Of a stretch of 64,000 nt of DNA, positions 25,464 through 34,111 are shown piece by piece; within the stretch, counting starts at the first letter, position 1, and the number at the start of each line of letters is the position of its first letter. The translations under genes and the position numbers were made by a program. The notes under the pieces are model-generated. The model ran no database searches, was not told the DNA's origin, and saw only the letters and a program-made list of their open reading frames with translations. Source of the DNA: Rhizobium sp. 11515TR (lineage in GTDB: Bacteria; Pseudomonadota; Alphaproteobacteria; Rhizobiales; Rhizobiaceae); assembly GCF_002277895.1 (NCBI RefSeq), contig NZ_CP023000.1, positions 868,001-932,000 of the forward strand, written 5' to 3'.

Positions 25464-26145
25464 GACGTTCTTTTTCGTTGCGTGCGAGCAGCACGACGCC
25501 GACCGTTTTTACGAGAATTGCAAAGTCGGTGCGCAAGGAACGGCCGTGGAAGTAATCCAGATCGAACTGGATACGCTCCTCATAAGTGGTATCGGCACGG
25601 CGGTTGACCTGCCAGAGGCCCGTGATCCCCGGCCGCAGCCCCAGATAGCAATAGAGATTGGCTCCATAGCGATCGAGCTCCGCGGCAACGATAGGCCGAG
25701 GCCCGACCATGCTCATGTCACCGCGCTGAACGTTCACTAATTGTGGTAGCTCGTCGGCACTGCTCATGCGCAGGTATTTTCCGAGCCAATGCACGCGCGG
25801 GTCGTTCGTCAGCTTCTGTGTCGATAGCCATTCCTGCTTTCGCGCCTCGTCACGCAAAAGCAGCTCCGCCAGCTGCCGATCGGCATCCTTGCGCATCGTG
25901 CGGAATTTCAGGCAGTCGAACGGGCGTCCGTCGCGGCCGATGCGCGTATGGCGATAGATGACGGGCCGGCCGTCGACCAGAAGCAATGCAATCGCGATGA
26001 CAAGCAGCGCCGGCGCCAGAAACAATAACCCGAGCCCGGAAAGAACGAGGTCGACAATACGCTTGACGCGGCCGCGCCGTTCCGTGCGCTTTGCCTCGCG
26101 GCGAGCCCGCTCGCGATGGGCAATGCTGTCAAAAGTCGATAACAT
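25453..26145 (-). CDS. Undecaprenyl-phosphate sugar-1-phosphate transferase (ExoY-like)
   Basis: This 230-residue protein has one N-terminal membrane segment (residues about 30-60, VLSGLGLLFLAPALLVIAIALLL in two parts) and the bacterial sugar transferase core: YRHTRIGRDGRPF, LKFRTMRKDAD, LRMSSADELPQLVNV, GDMSMVGPRP and LRPGITGLWQVN. This is the short, ExoY-type form of the initiating transferases that put the first sugar phosphate on undecaprenyl phosphate at the inner membrane. The start follows GAGGGG. It begins repeat-unit assembly for this locus; whether the sugar is galactose or glucose cannot be told. Confidence 0.9.
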   Translation of the reverse strand: MLSTFDSIAHRERARREAKRTERRGRVKRIVDLVLSGLGLLFLAPALLVIAIALLLVDGRPVIYRHTRIGRDGRPFDCLKFRTMRKDADRQLAELLLRDEARKQEWLSTQKLTNDPRVHWLGKYLRMSSADELPQLVNVQRGDMSMVGPRPIVAAELDRYGANLYCYLGLRPGITGLWQVNRRADTTYEERIQFDLDYFHGRSLRTDFAILVKTVGVVLLARNEKERLTK

Positions 26146-26276
26146 CTTCCGGACCCCTCACCACCATCAACTTCCTTCAAAAGCTGCCAGCTGGCCCAAT
26201 CCTTGACAATTGACCCTGCGGACATTGGGTTAGTCCCATTGGCGTAGGACGCCGGACACAGAGCTACCCACAAGCC

Positions 26277-27584
26277 TCAACCTGCTTCGTCGATCAGTCG
26301 ATGGGCGGCTGAAAAGTCGTCGTTCAAGGTTGACCGCAAGTTCGTTCTGACAGCGTTTGCACGGTCGAGAACACGATCGTAAAGGGTAAGCAATGCATCG
26401 CGCCATGAGACCGGTGTGTGCGCCAGCTCGCCTGATCGGCGGAGGCAATTCACGCTCAGCCGTCGAAGCAGTATGTCATCGCTGGCAAGCCGGCGCATTT
26501 CGCTTGCGAGCGTTTCCACCTTGCCGCCCTGAAAGGTCAGTCCGCATCCGAGTATCGCAAGTTCGTCGCCGAGAAGCGCGGTATCCGGCAAGATCACCGG
26601 TATGCCGCTCGTCACGGCCTCGAGCGCCGCCAATCCGAAAGGTTCCGGCACCCGGGAGGAAATGACGAGGGCACGCGCGTCGCAAAGGATGTTCCGCATC
26701 TCACTCTTGGATTTCCAGCCGTGAATGACGACTTCCGGAAAGTCCCGTTCCAGCCGAACGCGGCCGGCGCCATCACCTATGATCTGCAGCTTTCCACCGG
26801 CAAGCCGCGCCGCGATCGCGGCATCTTCAAATCCCTTTTCCGGCTCCAGCCGACCAACGAAGAAGAAGTCGCGCTTCTTCCAGGGCTCCGTAGGGTAATC
26901 GAGGAAGGGCTCGACCGGGTTGCGAATTGTCTCGATATTGCCCATGTCGATCCGCCCGCGAACGAAATATTCGCGCATGCGTTGATGCACGACGATGATA
27001 TTGGCGGCAAATTGCTGGATGGGATAATAATGCTCCCTCACCATATGGCGGGCCGATCTCCAGATCTTCTCATGATAGCCGCGCTTGTCGCAGTTTGTCG
27101 CCAGACAGCCGAGCGACATCGGCGTCAGAGGGCAGACCTGGTTTCTCCGGTAATTGGCAAATCCTCCGTTGGGGCAAGAGAGGAAATAGTCGTGAGCGTG
27201 CAGGACGACTCGGTCGCGAACCGGCCATAGGGCGCGGAAAATCGATGGCGATAGGATCTTCGACCAGCCGTGGACATGATAGATAGTGCCCTTGGTATCG
27301 ACGCGCGACATGAGAGCGCTCAGGCCTTCATAGGCCTGACGGCTATAAAGGCCGCTGGCAAGTGCGCTGAGACGCGGCTGCTGCATCAGCGGCTGCGCGG
27401 CCAGGTTGACGGTGTCGGCCGCCGGCCGTTCGGAGCCGGCGCTATCGCCGGCGAAGTAGGTTACGGCCACCCCGGCTTCCTGCAGCAAAGTGGCCGAGAG
27501 TATCGCCAGATTCGATGCTCCGCCTATCTTGGCGGAGCGGTCATTGATGATGACAACACGATCGAGGCCGGATGAGCGTGCCAC
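26277..27584 (-). CDS. GT4-family glycosyltransferase
   Basis: This protein of about 435 residues has a GT-B fold. N-terminal IINDRSAKIGGASNLA is the acceptor-side glycine loop; the C-terminal donor domain has DFFFVGRLEPEKGF and SSRVPEPFGLAALEAVTSGIPVI, the E-x7-E motif of GT4. It also has a cysteine-bearing insert near residue 140 (CPNGGFANYRRNQVCPL), frequent in some GT4 proteins. GTG 27584 is chosen because GGAA lies 8 bases upstream and the frame upstream is antisense to another gene; the start overlaps nothing but sits 5 bases from the end of the 1,085-residue gene. It probably adds a repeat-unit sugar. Confidence 0.87.
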   Translation of the reverse strand: MARSSGLDRVVIINDRSAKIGGASNLAILSATLLQEAGVAVTYFAGDSAGSERPAADTVNLAAQPLMQQPRLSALASGLYSRQAYEGLSALMSRVDTKGTIYHVHGWSKILSPSIFRALWPVRDRVVLHAHDYFLSCPNGGFANYRRNQVCPLTPMSLGCLATNCDKRGYHEKIWRSARHMVREHYYPIQQFAANIIVVHQRMREYFVRGRIDMGNIETIRNPVEPFLDYPTEPWKKRDFFFVGRLEPEKGFEDAAIAARLAGGKLQIIGDGAGRVRLERDFPEVVIHGWKSKSEMRNILCDARALVISSRVPEPFGLAALEAVTSGIPVILPDTALLGDELAILGCGLTFQGGKVETLASEMRRLASDDILLRRLSVNCLRRSGELAHTPVSWRDALLTLYDRVLDRANAVRTNLRSTLNDDFSAAHRLIDEAG

Positions 27585-27588
27585 CGGA

Positions 27589-30500
27589 TTATTCCAGTGC
27601 TTCGATGTTTTGCGGCGCCAGCCTGCCTTTGAGCAGATCGCGAAACGCGATGACATTGCCCTTGAGGCGGCCCTTGCGGTCGACCCAGGGCTCCGGTCGC
27701 CAGACCTTGACAAGGTTGGCCGCAAGATTGCGGCCGATCTGCATTGTTGCCTGCGGCACGCTCATCGTGCGCTTGCGCATGAGATAAAGCGGGTTGGCTA
27801 TTTGCGAATAGCCGAGACGAACACCGCCCGATCGGCCACCTTTCGTGCCGAGATGAACGCCTTCGAGCTGCTTGACGCTGACGACCTGGCCATAATGGGC
27901 CACGAGCCTGCTGAAATCGACATCCTCGAGCCAGCCATAGAATGGCAGGTTCTCGTCGAAACGAAGAGCCGCGGCTTTGACGATGGCCATGCGGATCGCC
28001 ATGTTGCAGCCATAGGCATTGTAAACAGATCGGATCTGCATCGAGGGCTCGGAGCGGCGCCTGCGGCTCGCACCGACCAAGCGTAAGCCATCACGAACAG
28101 ATATGCCCGGCCCGGTAATGCCATCGGCCAAGACGGTGCCGGTGCACAGGGCAACATCCGGCTGCAGCTGAAACAGCCGTTCCGTTTCCTCGATATAGGA
28201 AGGCGTCATCAGAAAATCATCATCGAGGAAAAGGACGATATCCGCGTCCTGAACGCTGTCGAGGATGCGATTGCGCTGACGGCAGAGCCCGCGTTCGCTG
28301 ATAAGCACCCGCACCGGAATGTCGAGATTTCTGAGGCAACTCGGATCGATGTCTTCCGGCGAGGAAAGGCAGACGACGATCTCGTCCGGCTTCCGGGTTT
28401 GGCTGGCAACATGGGGGAGGATGGACGACAGGATATCGCGGCGGCCGGAACTTGCGATACCAAGCGCAATTTTCAAGGGGCGACCCGTTACGCTGCCGGT
28501 CAGCCGCCTTGCGGATGCACGCACGTGGCGACGATCCTGCCTGCGGCGCCAAAGGCGATTATTCTGGTGGTGGCGCCTCTCATGGCTGCGATTGGCGATG
28601 ATGCCGAGGATATTGATCGTTGTCGTGCCGAAGCTTGCCAGCGCGTCCGACAGTCTCTCCACCGTCATCTTGTTCGTCTGCCCGACGACCACGACAATGC
28701 CCTCGAGATAGGTGCAGATGACGCGGGTGTCGGCAGAATCCTCGAAAGCAGACATATCGACGATGACGACCTTGTATCGCCGGCGCAACAAGTCGATCTC
28801 GGCCTTCAGCGCGGGCAGGTGCCCATAGCGCTGAAAAGCGGTCACGGATTTTTCGGTCTCGTCGACGGTGACAACCGGGACACCGCCATGGGCCTGCATG
28901 ACCTCCGCCTCGGGCTCATGCTCGGCCTTCGCGACAAGTAGGCCGCCTTCATGGGCGACAGCATAGCGGCGCGGCACATCGGTGATGCTCAATGCCTCCA
29001 TGCCGAAATCCGTGCCGGCTTCGGTCACCACGCAGCTCAGTCTCGCATTGAGAAAATCGGCGTCGACGAGCACAACGGATGCACCTTCATGCTGGTAGAG
29101 CTGTGCGAGATTGGTTGCGATCGTCGTCTTGCCTTCGCCGGTACCGACAGAGGTGATGCCGATCACCATGGGTGCGTTCGGCGGAAAAGCGGAATCGATC
29201 GAGTGCTTGACGCCACGCAAGGCTTCGGAAAATTGCGAATAGGGCGTATCGAGCACGGATCTCAACGGCAGCATCGTTCGTCGCCAGCCGGCATTGGCAG
29301 CCGCCATGCTTCCCGGCAGGAAGGATGGGCTCATGTAGACGGGCACGTGGCCGAGAGAGCTGATCCCCAATTCCCGCCGCAGCTTTTCACTGGAGCTGAC
29401 GCGGCGATCCAGGCCATCCCGCAAAAGTGCTGCCATGACGCCGGCCGCAAGGCCGAGCATGGCCGTGAAGGGCAGGACGAAGGAGGACTTCGGCCAGCTC
29501 TTTGCCAGCGGCACGGCGGCCGCGGTCACGACGCGAACATTGCCGAGCGGAAATGATTCCTTTTGCAGCGCGCCAATCAGCTGCTGCAGGATGCTTTCAT
29601 ACATCCGCCGGTAGGTGGTGGCGCGGCTTTCCATCTCCGACAGCTCCACCCTTGCCAGATTCTTGTCCGTTCCGGCGTCTTTGAGCGACGCCAATTCATC
29701 GCTAAGCAGCTTTTCGCGGGTTTGGGCGACTTCCAGATTTACCTTGTAGACTGCCTGGATACGCTCGAACTCCTTGCGCATATCTCCCTTTATTCGGTCG
29801 ATTTCCTGCTGCGCCGCAATGATGGCTGGATTATCGGCATCATATCTGCCGGTAAGGTTGTTCAATTTGATTGTCGCAGCTCCGAGATCCTCCTGTAGCT
29901 TCTGTATGCGTGGATTGTTCATCGTCTCATCGACATCGCCTTCAACTTTACCACCTGACATCAGCTGGTTGAGCGTTGCGAGCTTGGCTGATTCCGCCGC
30001 CGTCTGTGCCTTCGCCGCGACTGCCTGACTACTGATCTCCGATAATTGCTGCTGATCGAGGGAGGACGACGTGCTGATCTCCATGATGCCGTTTTTAGCG
30101 CGAAACTCCTCGACGTTCATCGCCGCCTCGCGAGCTTGCCGTCCGACTTCGATCAAACGTGTCTCCAGCCATTTGGCACCACTTTGCGCCGCCGATGCCC
30201 GTTCCGACAGGCCGGTGCTGATATAGGCCTCTGCAATTGCATTCGCTGCCAGGGCCGCCTTTTGCGGGTCGACCGAACTATATCCGATCTCAAGAATGTA
30301 GGACTGGCCAACGCGGGTAACCTCGACCCTGGAGAGGAAGGAGGCCATGGTGCGGCGCATGAGATCATCCTCTGTGGTTTCCGCTTTCGCGCTGCCATCA
30401 TCGCCATGTTTGAAATAGCTGAAGATTGTGCGCAGCTTGTCATGCAGCGTCGCCTGCCAGGACATGCCGCCTACGATTTCCGGATCTTCCGTGAGATTGA

Positions 30501-30846
30501 GTTTCTGCACGACCGCGCGCGCGATCGCCTCGGATTTGACGATCTCGACCTGGCTCGCAATTTCCGCCGCCTCGATGATGACCGTTCCGGTGAAAGCGTC
30601 CTGCGAGACGATGCGCCCCTGGTCAGGATCCATGACGAGCCGCGTGGTCGCCAAATAGACCGGCTGGGTCGTCGCCATATAGAAGCCGCCGACGCCGAGA
30701 CCCGCCCCCGTAAACAGTGCGAAGATCATCCAGTGGCGCTGCAGGAAGCGCCAGACGTCACGAAAGGAGATATATTCGCTGCCCCCTGTACCCTTGGCGC
30801 TTGAAGGAATGCTGCGCAAGCCCTTACCGATCTCGTGAATTGCCAT
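27589..30846 (-). CDS. Wzz/tyrosine-kinase-like EPS transport protein fused to a GT2 glycosyltransferase
   Basis: One uninterrupted frame of about 1,085 residues. Residues 20-170 and 430-480 form the Wzz chain-length domain with two membrane helices and a long coiled coil between; residues about 560-770 are the BY-kinase/MinD-like ATPase with Walker A GTGEGKTT (near 568) and VVLVDADFLN. Residues about 791-1085 are a GT2 glycosyltransferase (IALGIASSGRRDI, FLDDDF). The ATPase part ends in an Arg/His-rich tail and lacks the tyrosine cluster of ExoP/Wzc. A TTG at 28476 could start the GT2 part alone. ATG 30846 follows GGGG. A true fusion, a lost stop, or a sequencing shift are all possible. Confidence 0.8.
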   Translation of the reverse strand: MAIHEIGKGLRSIPSSAKGTGGSEYISFRDVWRFLQRHWMIFALFTGAGLGVGGFYMATTQPVYLATTRLVMDPDQGRIVSQDAFTGTVIIEAAEIASQVEIVKSEAIARAVVQKLNLTEDPEIVGGMSWQATLHDKLRTIFSYFKHGDDGSAKAETTEDDLMRRTMASFLSRVEVTRVGQSYILEIGYSSVDPQKAALAANAIAEAYISTGLSERASAAQSGAKWLETRLIEVGRQAREAAMNVEEFRAKNGIMEISTSSSLDQQQLSEISSQAVAAKAQTAAESAKLATLNQLMSGGKVEGDVDETMNNPRIQKLQEDLGAATIKLNNLTGRYDADNPAIIAAQQEIDRIKGDMRKEFERIQAVYKVNLEVAQTREKLLSDELASLKDAGTDKNLARVELSEMESRATTYRRMYESILQQLIGALQKESFPLGNVRVVTAAAVPLAKSWPKSSFVLPFTAMLGLAAGVMAALLRDGLDRRVSSSEKLRRELGISSLGHVPVYMSPSFLPGSMAAANAGWRRTMLPLRSVLDTPYSQFSEALRGVKHSIDSAFPPNAPMVIGITSVGTGEGKTTIATNLAQLYQHEGASVVLVDADFLNARLSCVVTEAGTDFGMEALSITDVPRRYAVAHEGGLLVAKAEHEPEAEVMQAHGGVPVVTVDETEKSVTAFQRYGHLPALKAEIDLLRRRYKVVIVDMSAFEDSADTRVICTYLEGIVVVVGQTNKMTVERLSDALASFGTTTINILGIIANRSHERRHHQNNRLWRRRQDRRHVRASARRLTGSVTGRPLKIALGIASSGRRDILSSILPHVASQTRKPDEIVVCLSSPEDIDPSCLRNLDIPVRVLISERGLCRQRNRILDSVQDADIVLFLDDDFLMTPSYIEETERLFQLQPDVALCTGTVLADGITGPGISVRDGLRLVGASRRRRSEPSMQIRSVYNAYGCNMAIRMAIVKAAALRFDENLPFYGWLEDVDFSRLVAHYGQVVSVKQLEGVHLGTKGGRSGGVRLGYSQIANPLYLMRKRTMSVPQATMQIGRNLAANLVKVWRPEPWVDRKGRLKGNVIAFRDLLKGRLAPQNIEALE

Positions 30847-30875
30847 GATTGTCGCCCCACATTGCTCACTTATCA

Positions 30876-32213
30876 CTATTGAGATTGACCGGTATCGGCA
30901 GACGAAAGCGCCGTGCCGTCCAGGCTTCCGGAAATATTGTAACGCACATCCAGGACGTCCCCCGGCTGCAGCGCGGTCGCTTCCGATGCCTTGATCGCAT
31001 TGGCCTCGTCGCCGTTGCGGGTGATCCAGTATTCCATCGGCTGGAGATCGAGCGCCTTCAAGCTCTGACTTCTCGAAAGCGAAGCGCCCGAAAGCTGCAG
31101 AAGTTGCAGCGTCGTGTTTCGCTTTAGTTTGGTATCCTCGATTTCGGTCTCGGTAGTCTGCAGCAATTGGCCGGCATCGGTCTTGCGTTGACCCTTGAGA
31201 TTGAGCGCATCACGTTCGGTCTCGCTCAGCTTCTGCTTTGCCTGCATCGAAGCAACCACAAGATCCAGCTTGCCTGCCTGCATCTCGGCAACGATCCGCT
31301 CCAGCGAGGTCTTCCGAGAGGTGGTCAGGATCTTCGTGTCGACCAGCTTGGAAATGTCGCTCAACTCGTCCTGCGCGATCTTCACCTGCTCGTCCTGCGA
31401 CGACATCTTCTCGTCGAGGATGTTGATTTCATTGCGCAGCAGCACTTCCAGATCCGCGGCGGCGGCGAGTTGCTGGCGCAAGGCATCCGCCCTGGCATTG
31501 AACAGGTCTACTTCGCTGGTCATGATCTGCCAGATGGCCGATCCTTCGGGGGCGGCCTTGATCTCCGGCGGGAATGCGATCGCCGGCTGATCGTTGAGTT
31601 CGGCCATCAGGCGGGCCCGCCGGGCGCCGAGCTGTTTCAGCTGCAGCTCCATCCGGCTGATCTCGCCGGCATAGCTGACCTGCTGCGCCTCCGAGTAGTC
31701 ACCGGTCTGGCTGGACCGACGCTCACGCCCGCCCGCCATGGCAACCGCCTGCTTCACCGTCAGGCCGGGCCTGAATTCCAGCTCACTCGGCTTTTCGACA
31801 GCGCCGGACACGTAGATCATCGGATATTTGACGACCTCGACCGAAGCGGTCGGTGCAAGCGCCAGACCGGTGATCTGCTTCAGCTTCTCGCCGATATCGG
31901 CGCTGATGTCTTCGACCGTCTTATCGCTGACCTGCATTTTTCCAATCATCGGAATTGAGATCGAACCCGATTGCGATACGACATATTCGCCATTCAGCGC
32001 CGTCCATTCCTTGTATTCGCCGGTTGCGGCGATCCATTCGACGATGGCGACCTTGATCCGCGCCTGAGGCCCAACACGATAGGCGTCGGCGGCCGCAGCA
32101 CTCGCTATGCCATGCATCGCCACGCCGGAAAGAAGCAACGCCATCAACCAGGGCGCCATGAGCCGAGATGGCCTGGAGATGGAATGGTAAGCTGAAGCGC
32201 ACACTCTGGACAT
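30876..32213 (-). CDS. Polysaccharide export outer-membrane protein (ExoF/Wza-like)
   Basis: After a hydrophobic signal region (LMALLLSGVAMHGIASAAAA), the protein shows the Poly_export domain (YRVGPQARIKVAIVEW..., VSQSGSISIPMIGKMQVSDKT) and an SLBB-like segment (YVSGAVEKPSELEFRPGLTVKQAV), then a long coiled coil (about 190-360) typical of ExoF rather than E. coli Wza. It forms part of the periplasmic/outer-membrane export path and pairs with the Wzz-like protein 29 bases downstream. I chose ATG 32213, giving about 445 residues; ATG 32294, preceded by AGGGGA, would give 472. The true start is uncertain. Confidence 0.85.
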   Translation of the reverse strand: MSRVCASAYHSISRPSRLMAPWLMALLLSGVAMHGIASAAAADAYRVGPQARIKVAIVEWIAATGEYKEWTALNGEYVVSQSGSISIPMIGKMQVSDKTVEDISADIGEKLKQITGLALAPTASVEVVKYPMIYVSGAVEKPSELEFRPGLTVKQAVAMAGGRERRSSQTGDYSEAQQVSYAGEISRMELQLKQLGARRARLMAELNDQPAIAFPPEIKAAPEGSAIWQIMTSEVDLFNARADALRQQLAAAADLEVLLRNEINILDEKMSSQDEQVKIAQDELSDISKLVDTKILTTSRKTSLERIVAEMQAGKLDLVVASMQAKQKLSETERDALNLKGQRKTDAGQLLQTTETEIEDTKLKRNTTLQLLQLSGASLSRSQSLKALDLQPMEYWITRNGDEANAIKASEATALQPGDVLDVRYNISGSLDGTALSSADTGQSQ

Positions 32214-32525
32214 GAGCTGAAATCTCGCTTTCTTGATCGCTTGCGCCATCACGCGGAAAAGGCGCCATACAGCGAGATCAGCAGCTGAACGCATAACGTG
32301 TAAATCCCCTACCGAAGCAACAGGGCTTATCATTTCTGACAGGGAGGTAGGCGACGCTGCCGTCTCTTGGTGGGATGGGCATATCCTTGTGTGCAGGCAG
32401 ACACCGGCAGCTAAATCTTTTGGTTACTCCCTTCGGCCATTTGTATGCCGCAGTGAACCGATGTAGGCCCTGTCGCAAAAGTTGCCGGCTGCCCAATGTT
32501 GTTTCGGCCCATGGAGGGAAGAGCA

Positions 32526-33713
32526 ATGCGGGTAGCGATCGTGCATTATTGGCTGGTATCGATGCGCGGCGGAGAAAAAGTGGTCGAGGCGCTCTGCGAC
32601 ATGTATCCGGACGCCGATATCTTCACTCTCGTCTATGATGAAAGCCGTGTCTCCGAGAAGATTCGCAGGCACAAGATTTTCACCTCCTTCCTTCAGCGGA
32701 TTCCCGGTGCCGCCAAGACCTACCAATCGCTCTTGCCGCTGATGCCTTTCGCATTGGAGAGCTTCGACCTCACCGGCTACGATCTGATCATTTCCAGCGA
32801 ATCCGGCCCGGCCAAGGGCATCATCCCGCCGCCGCGGGCAACGCATATCTGCTATTGCCATTCCCCCATGCGTTATCTTTGGGATCACTATCACTTCTAT
32901 CGATCCCATGCGGGCCTCGCATCCCGGCTCATATTGCCGATGCTGGCGCCGATGCTACGCTCCTGGGACGTCAATACGAGCATGCGGGTCGATCGCTTCG
33001 TCGCCAACTCGCATCATGTCTGCGACCGCATCGGCAAATATTATCGACGGCCCGCGACCGTGGTCTATCCCCCCGTCAATGTCGATGATTTCATGCCGGC
33101 GCCATCGACCGAGGATTTTTATCTCTGCGCCGGCCAGTTGGTTCCCTACAAGCGGATTGATCTGGCGGTGAAGGCTTTTACCCGGATGAATCGCCAGCTG
33201 GTCGTCATCGGCGAAGGCAGCGAAGCGGAGGGGCTCAAACGTATCGCCGGTCCATCGATTACTTTTCTCGGACGGACCCCATTTCCAATATTGAGAGAAA
33301 AGCTTGCCCGCTGTCGTGCGCTGGTCTTTCCCGGCGAGGAGGACTTTGGCATGGTTCCAGTGGAAGCGATGGCCAGCGGGCGACCCGTTATCGCCTACGG
33401 AAGTGGTGGCGCGCTGGAAACGGTCGCGCCGGGCGTGACCGGCGTTCTCTTCGACCAACAGTCCGTCGATGCTCTGATCAAGGCCGTGATCGATTTCGAG
33501 GCCATGCAGCACCGCTTTCACCCGGAAAAACTGCAAGCGCATGCAGAACAGTTCAGTCCGCGTAAATTCACCGCAGGCATGCAAGCGATCATCAATGAGG
33601 AGCTGCTGATCCGCAAGGCGGCAAGGCTTCGCAGCCACCCAGCCGTTCAAGGAGGTCGCGAAGCGCAATTGCCGGTCCTTGCGATGGAACCGCAAAGCAG
33701 GACACTCCAGTAG
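32526..33713 (+). CDS. GT4-family glycosyltransferase
   Basis: This 395-residue protein opens RVAIVHYWLVSMRGGEKVVE, the GG acceptor loop of GT-B enzymes. It has CYCHSPMRYLWD and, in the donor domain, CAGQLVPYKRID and FPGEEDFGMVPVEAMASGRPVIAYGSGG, the E-x7-E motif of GT4. It resembles rhizobial mannosyl- or galactosyltransferases of EPS loci; the sugar is unknown. ATG 32526 follows GGAAGAG. It is divergent from the ExoF-like gene with a shared promoter region of about 310 bases, in which CCTACC and GGTAGG form a spaced inverted pair, and ends at a hairpin. Confidence 0.88.
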   Translation: MRVAIVHYWLVSMRGGEKVVEALCDMYPDADIFTLVYDESRVSEKIRRHKIFTSFLQRIPGAAKTYQSLLPLMPFALESFDLTGYDLIISSESGPAKGIIPPPRATHICYCHSPMRYLWDHYHFYRSHAGLASRLILPMLAPMLRSWDVNTSMRVDRFVANSHHVCDRIGKYYRRPATVVYPPVNVDDFMPAPSTEDFYLCAGQLVPYKRIDLAVKAFTRMNRQLVVIGEGSEAEGLKRIAGPSITFLGRTPFPILREKLARCRALVFPGEEDFGMVPVEAMASGRPVIAYGSGGALETVAPGVTGVLFDQQSVDALIKAVIDFEAMQHRFHPEKLQAHAEQFSPRKFTAGMQAIINEELLIRKAARLRSHPAVQGGREAQLPVLAMEPQSRTLQ

Positions 33714-33715
33714 AA

Positions 33716-33737
33716 GCCAGCGGCAGCGACCGCTGGC
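33716..33737 (+). terminator. Hairpin immediately after the GT4 gene
   Basis: GCCAGCGG (33716-33723), a 6-base loop and CCGCTGGC (33730-33737) form a perfect 8-base stem 3 bases past the stop codon. There is no T-run after it, so it may be a Rho-aided terminator or RNA-stability hairpin. Confidence 0.5.
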
Positions 33738-34111
33738 CTCGATCAGAAAAGAAGCACGGATGGCGGGCACGCTCCGCGAAACAGCCATGGAGCAATCGAA
33801 TCACCCTATGGAAGCATTACAACCGACGCACTGCCTCCACTCAGGGAATACAATCTTCAAGCACCCGGAATGACACAGAAAATATTGCCGCGGTCGATTT
33901 AATCTGCACATGTCTTAGCAATCATTGCTAAATATGAAGATCTTGTAATATATTCACTTAAAGCGGCTGTCACGTTCTGGTAAGTTATGACTTGCGCCCG
34001 CACGCTCGGTGAGACTGCGATTGTTGATGCGCATGCTCCGATGCGAACGGACCAGCTCAAATTGGACAATGGCCGGATTTTGTGTGGCCGGCTTGGGGAG
34101 GACGAGGCCAT
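33738..34111. other. Intergenic region before the GGDEF-EAL gene
   Basis: There are 374 bases without a convincing gene. The stretch 33895-33990 is AT-rich and probably holds the promoter of the GGDEF-EAL gene; it contains the palindrome at 33915-33931, and nothing else stands out. Short frames here lack domain features. Confidence 0.4.
33915..33931. promoter_or_regulatory. 17-base perfect palindrome, operator-like
   Basis: TTAGCAAT-C-ATTGCTAA is a perfect inverted repeat with a single central base, in AT-rich DNA about 180 bases upstream of the GGDEF-EAL start. Its form fits a dimeric helix-turn-helix binding site. Confidence 0.45.
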
